A DNA stretch of 25,167 nt, taken from NCBI GenBank assembly GCA_937951935.1, contig CALGAM010000037.1, forward strand, positions 1-25,167, given 5' to 3'. Below, one piece after another: positions 22,180 to 25,167 of the stretch. A program made the position numbers and the translations under genes. The DNA is from an uncultured Micromonospora sp. (GTDB lineage Bacteria > Actinomycetota > Actinomycetes > Mycobacteriales > Micromonosporaceae). Numbering within the stretch: position 1 is the first letter of the stretch; the number at the start of each line of letters is the position of its first letter. The notes beneath the pieces are model-generated. The model was not told where the DNA came from, ran no database searches, and saw only the letters and a program-made list of their open reading frames with translations.

Positions 22180-23669
22180 ACACCGCGCAGTCCAGTCCGG
22201 TCGGCACTCTCTCCGCCGAGGACCTCGGCGTCGTGCACCTCATCGGCGTCGGCGGGGTCGGGATGAGCGGCCTGGCCCGGCTGCTGCTGACCCGGGGAAT
22301 CCGGGTCTCCGGCAGCGAGTTGCGGGAGTGGCCGGCCCTGGCCGGGCTCCGGGCGCTCGGCGGCACCATCCACATGAGCCACTCGGCGAGCAACCTGGAC
22401 GGCGTCGACACGGTCGTCTACTCCACGGCGATCCCCCAGGACCACCTGGAGCTGGTGGCGGCCCGCGAGCGCGGTCTGCGGGTGCTGCACCGCTCGGAGG
22501 CACTCGCCGCCGCGATGACCGGGCGGCGCACCATCGCGGTCGCCGGCACCCACGGCAAGACCACCACCACCTCGATGGTGACCCTGGTCCTGCAGCGGGC
22601 CGGCCTCGACCCGTCGTTCGTCATCGGTGGCGAGATCTCCGAGGTGGGCTCGAACGCCCACCACGGCAGCGGCGAGTACTTCGTCGCCGAGGCCGACGAG
22701 AGTGACCGCTCGTTCCTGCTCTACCGCCCCTTCGTCTCGATCGTCACCAACATCGACAGGGATCACCTCAACACGTACGGGGACTACGACAGCCTGGCGG
22801 CCGCCTTCGCCGACTTCGCCCGGCTGACCGACCCCGAGGGGTTCGTGGTGGCCTGCGCCGACGACCCGGGCACCCGGCAGATGACCGAGACGTTGCGCGC
22901 CGAGGGCCGGGTGGTCCACACCTACGGCACCGCCGAGGACGCCGACCTGCGGCTGACCGACGTCGTCTCCTCGGCCGCCGGGGTGCGCTACCGCGCCTTC
23001 CTGGAGGGAGAGCGACTCGGCGAGATCCAGCTTCCGGTTCCGGGTGGACACCTCGGACTCAACAGCGCCGCCGCGGTGCTGACCGCCTGCAGGCTCGGGA
23101 TTCCCCTGGAGTCGGTGGTGTCGGGTCTCGCCGCCTTCCCCGGGGTCCGCCGCCGGTTCGAGCGCAAGGGCGAGGTCGCCGGAATCCGGGTCTACGACGA
23201 GTACGCCTACCATCCGACCTCGATGACCGCGGCCCTGCGGACCCTGCGCGAGGTGGCCGGGGACGGGCGGCTGATCGTGGTGTTCCAGCCGTACCGGGTC
23301 TACCGCACCCGGGATCTGCAGGACGAACTGGCGGAGGCGCTGGCCATCGCCGACCAGGTGGTGGTGTTGGAGGTCTTCGGGCCGGGCGAGGTCAGGGCGC
23401 CCGGTGAGGGCGGTGCCGCCCTCACCGAGGCGATCGCGCTGCCGCCCGAACACAAGATCTTCGTGCCCTCCTGGGAGGACGTTCCCGCCGAGGTCGCCCG
23501 GCGGGCCCGCCGGGGCGACGTGGTGGTGACCATGGGGGCGCCGCCGATCTCGCTGATGGGTGACGAGTTGCTCGCCGCACTTGCCGACCATCCCGCCGAC
23601 GGTGGCCGGGGACGGGCGGTGACGCCCGGTGGCGCCGGAGCGGACGTGACGCCCCGTGAGGCCGAATGA
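22176..23669 (+). CDS. murC: UDP-N-acetylmuramate:amino acid ligase MurC, with altered substrate-pocket motifs
   Basis: Adds the first residue (L-Ala, or Gly in some actinobacteria) to UDP-MurNAc. The protein is 497 aa. The Rossmann start is HLIGVGGVGMSGLA, the ATP loop is AGTHGKTTTT (Lys128), and EADESDRSFL and TNIDRDHL follow. The C-terminal amino-acid-binding domain departs from the consensus three times: YDEYAYHPT (340-348) for DDYxHHPT, FQPYRVYRT (370-378) for FQPHRxxRT, and MGAPPI (453-458) for MGAGD/S. The arginines are kept; both histidines are tyrosines. The frame is intact, so this is divergence, not decay. ATG 22176 has GGAAGG about 8 nt upstream. The stop overlaps ftsQ (ATGA). Confidence 0.94.
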   Translation: MNTAQSSPVGTLSAEDLGVVHLIGVGGVGMSGLARLLLTRGIRVSGSELREWPALAGLRALGGTIHMSHSASNLDGVDTVVYSTAIPQDHLELVAARERGLRVLHRSEALAAAMTGRRTIAVAGTHGKTTTTSMVTLVLQRAGLDPSFVIGGEISEVGSNAHHGSGEYFVAEADESDRSFLLYRPFVSIVTNIDRDHLNTYGDYDSLAAAFADFARLTDPEGFVVACADDPGTRQMTETLRAEGRVVHTYGTAEDADLRLTDVVSSAAGVRYRAFLEGERLGEIQLPVPGGHLGLNSAAAVLTACRLGIPLESVVSGLAAFPGVRRRFERKGEVAGIRVYDEYAYHPTSMTAALRTLREVAGDGRLIVVFQPYRVYRTRDLQDELAEALAIADQVVVLEVFGPGEVRAPGEGGAALTEAIALPPEHKIFVPSWEDVPAEVARRARRGDVVVTMGAPPISLMGDELLAALADHPADGGRGRAVTPGGAGADVTPREAE

Positions 23670-24676
23670 GCCCCGGCTCGTCCCGTGACCGTCCCGGTGG
23701 CGCCGGCGCGGGTCGTACCGGTGGCTCGGGCGGTCGCTCCGGCGGTCCGGGCGGACGGGGTGGCGACGGCGGTTCGGGCTCACCCTCGGGTAGGACGGCG
23801 GTTCCGGGCCGGCGTGGCGGGTCGGAGTCGGCCGGTCGCGCGGTGCCGCGGGCTCGCGCCGACGGCGTCCCGGGTGGGCCGACGCGGCCGGGCGCGGCCC
23901 GGTCCGGCGCGGGTCCGGCGGCCGCGCGTGGTTGGCGGCTGGTCCGGGCCGGCAGCGACGCGGTGCCGCCGTCGGTGCGCCGGCTCACCCAGCGGTCTCG
24001 TCGGCGGCGGGTCCGGGCCGCACTCTCCTGGACCGTTGCCGCCGGTGTGCTGGTGCTCGCCGTCGTCGGCGGCTGGCTCACCTACGGGACCGGGGTCCTC
24101 GGGGTGCGCACCATCCGGGTGGTCGGGGCCGCGCTGGTCACTCCCGAGCAGGTCCGCCAGGCGGCGGCGGTGCCGGAGGGCACGCCGCTGGCCCGGGTGG
24201 ACCTGGCGGCGGTCCGGTCCCGGGTCGCCGAGCTGCCGCCGGTGGCCCGGGTGACGGTTACCCGACAGTGGCCGCACACCCTGCGGATCGAGGTGGTCGA
24301 GCGGACCCCGACCGCGGTGGTGCCGCAGGACCGTCGGTTCGCGGTGGTGGACGCCACCGGGGTGGTGTTCCAGACCCGACCCGACCGGCCGGCCGGGCTG
24401 CCCCTGATCCGGGTGGCGACGCCCGGTCCCGAGGACACGGCGACCCGGGCGGCGCTGGAGGTGCTGGCGGCGTTGACCCCCGAACTGCGGGAGCGGTTGC
24501 TCGAGGTGACGGTGGAGTCACCGGCGCGCATCACGGTCCGGCTGGACGGGGGTCGTACGGTGCTCTGGGGCGACGCGTCGCGCAGCGACGCCAAGGCTCA
24601 GGTGGCGACGTCCCTGCTGAGTCGCGCGGGTCACACCATCGACGTTCGTACGCCGGACGTGGTGACCATCCGCTGA
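23666..24676 (+). CDS. ftsQ: Cell division protein FtsQ (DivIB)
   Basis: Bitopic divisome protein that links FtsL/FtsB with FtsW/FtsI. The protein is 336 aa. Residues 1-115 form a Gly/Arg/Pro-rich disordered cytoplasmic tail. One membrane segment lies at about 118-138 (AALSWTVAAGVLVLAVVGGWLTY). The POTRA domain spans about 146-214 (VRTIRVVGAALVTPEQVRQA through RIEVVERTPTAVV). The FtsQ/DivIB beta domain follows (FAVVDATGVVFQ...GLPLI) and ends DVVTIR. The start overlaps murC by 4 bp. Downstream, 258 bp separate it from ftsZ, which has its own promoter. Confidence 0.93.
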   Translation: MSPGSSRDRPGGAGAGRTGGSGGRSGGPGGRGGDGGSGSPSGRTAVPGRRGGSESAGRAVPRARADGVPGGPTRPGAARSGAGPAAARGWRLVRAGSDAVPPSVRRLTQRSRRRRVRAALSWTVAAGVLVLAVVGGWLTYGTGVLGVRTIRVVGAALVTPEQVRQAAAVPEGTPLARVDLAAVRSRVAELPPVARVTVTRQWPHTLRIEVVERTPTAVVPQDRRFAVVDATGVVFQTRPDRPAGLPLIRVATPGPEDTATRAALEVLAALTPELRERLLEVTVESPARITVRLDGGRTVLWGDASRSDAKAQVATSLLSRAGHTIDVRTPDVVTIR

Positions 24677-24714
24677 CGGTGCCGGGTGCCGGCCGGCCGG
24701 GTGTCGGTGATGAT

Positions 24715-24734
24715 TGTCGGCGGGCGCGCCGACA
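24715..24734 (+). terminator. Hairpin between ftsQ and ftsZ
   Basis: TGTCGGCG-GGCG-CGCCGACA, a perfect 8-bp stem with a 4-nt loop, about 40 nt after the ftsQ stop. It lacks a T tract, so termination would be partial or factor-dependent. It could also protect the 3' end of the upstream message. Confidence 0.4.
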
Positions 24735-24796
24735 CGCCGTGCAGGTCCTTGGCTCCCGACGCGCGTGCGCATACGTTGCCCCGAGAGGATCAATAG

Positions 24797-24825
24797 TTGA
24801 CATAACTGTAGACCTCTAGTAGAGG
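24797..24825 (+). promoter_or_regulatory. ftsZ promoter with palindrome over the -10
   Basis: A perfect TTGACA -35 (24797-24802) is followed by 17 nt and TAGAGG (24820-24825). The -10 lies inside an interrupted palindrome, CCTCT-AGT-AGAGG (24813-24825). The stretch from about 24776 to 24835 is markedly AT-richer than everything around it. Transcription from here gives a leader of about 100 nt before ftsZ. A dedicated ftsZ promoter in this gap is common in actinobacteria. Confidence 0.75.
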
Positions 24826-24934
24826 GTGAGGGTTACCCCTTCGCCTCCTCGTACCGAATGGTTGTCGGCCTCGCCCCGGCCCGATCGCTGGGTGGGGTGG
24901 GCGCCCCCCGCCGAGACCGAAGGAAAGGACCCCG

Positions 24935-25167
24935 ATGACACCTCCGCACAACTACCTGGCGGTCATCAAGGTCGTCGGCATTGGTGGCGGCGGAGTCAAC
25001 GCCGTCAACCGCATGATCGAGGTCGGGCTCAAGGGTGTCGAGTTCATCGCGATCAACACCGACGCCCAGGCCCTGCTGATGAGTGACGCCGACGTCAAGC
25101 TCGACGTGGGCCGCGAGCTGACCCGTGGGCTCGGCGCCGGCGCCAACCCCGAGGTGGGCAAGAACGC
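24935..25167 (+). CDS. ftsZ: Cell division GTPase FtsZ, N-terminal part (window ends)
   Basis: Tubulin-like GTPase that forms the Z ring. Seventy-seven codons are present. The protein starts MTPPHNYLAVIKVVGIGGGG and continues VNAVNRMIEVGLKGVEFIAINTDAQALL, the canonical FtsZ N-terminus with the T1 nucleotide-binding loop (GIGGGGVNAVNRM). It goes on to LTRGLGAGANPEVGK (T2/T3 area) before the window stops, so the GGGTGTG tubulin signature is not reached. The ATG has AAGGA 5 nt upstream. The short N-terminus ahead of the GTPase core is typical of actinobacteria. Confidence 0.97.
   Translation, partial: MTPPHNYLAVIKVVGIGGGGVNAVNRMIEVGLKGVEFIAINTDAQALLMSDADVKLDVGRELTRGLGAGANPEVGKN

Overview
The window is about 25 kb of very GC-rich DNA with GTG starts, 1-14 bp gene overlaps and gene content typical of a mycelial or sporulating actinobacterium. 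The division/cell-wall (dcw) gene order, the MurT/GatD pair, the long disordered N-termini on division proteins and the wording of MraY, MurC and FtsZ make a member of Micromonosporaceae (Micromonospora-like) the best guess. This is inferred from protein familiarity only; no 16S rRNA or other marker is present.

Layout. Minus strand, 1-3872: a three-subunit molybdenum hydroxylase operon (2Fe-2S, FAD/4Fe-4S and molybdopterin subunits, PaoABC/YagTSR type); the Mo subunit lacks only its last few residues at the window edge. Minus strand, 4058-6763: murT, gatD and a VTT/DedA-like membrane protein, all overlapping. MurT/GatD amidates the D-Glu of lipid II. A 162-bp divergent promoter region follows, then a large UPF1/DNA2-like SF1 helicase on the plus strand (6926-9865).

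A 453-bp control region (9866-10318) carries the mraZ promoter, a 10-bp-periodic array of putative MraZ boxes and several inverted copies of the same box. From 10319 to the end, all on the plus strand, is the dcw cluster: mraZ, a structured leader RNA (probable mraW motif), rsmH, ftsL-like, ftsI, murE, murF, a 39-aa small ORF, mraY, ftsW, murG, a 25-aa small ORF, murC, ftsQ and the start of ftsZ. murD, commonly placed between mraY and ftsW in actinobacteria, is absent. ftsZ has its own strong-looking promoter.

How the genes work together: MurC, MurE and MurF build the UDP-MurNAc peptide (MurD must come from elsewhere). MraY and MurG make lipid I and lipid II, and MurT/GatD amidates lipid II. 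FtsW and FtsI polymerise and cross-link it at the septum, placed by FtsZ with FtsQ and FtsL. MraZ and RsmH sit at the head as regulator and 16S rRNA methyltransferase. Most notable: MurC has tyrosine in place of both pocket histidines of its amino-acid-binding domain, which fits the glycine reported at peptide position 1 in Micromonosporaceae; a well-folded leader RNA precedes rsmH; and a 16-bp MraZ-operator sequence is repeated in inverted orientation upstream of the mraZ promoter.
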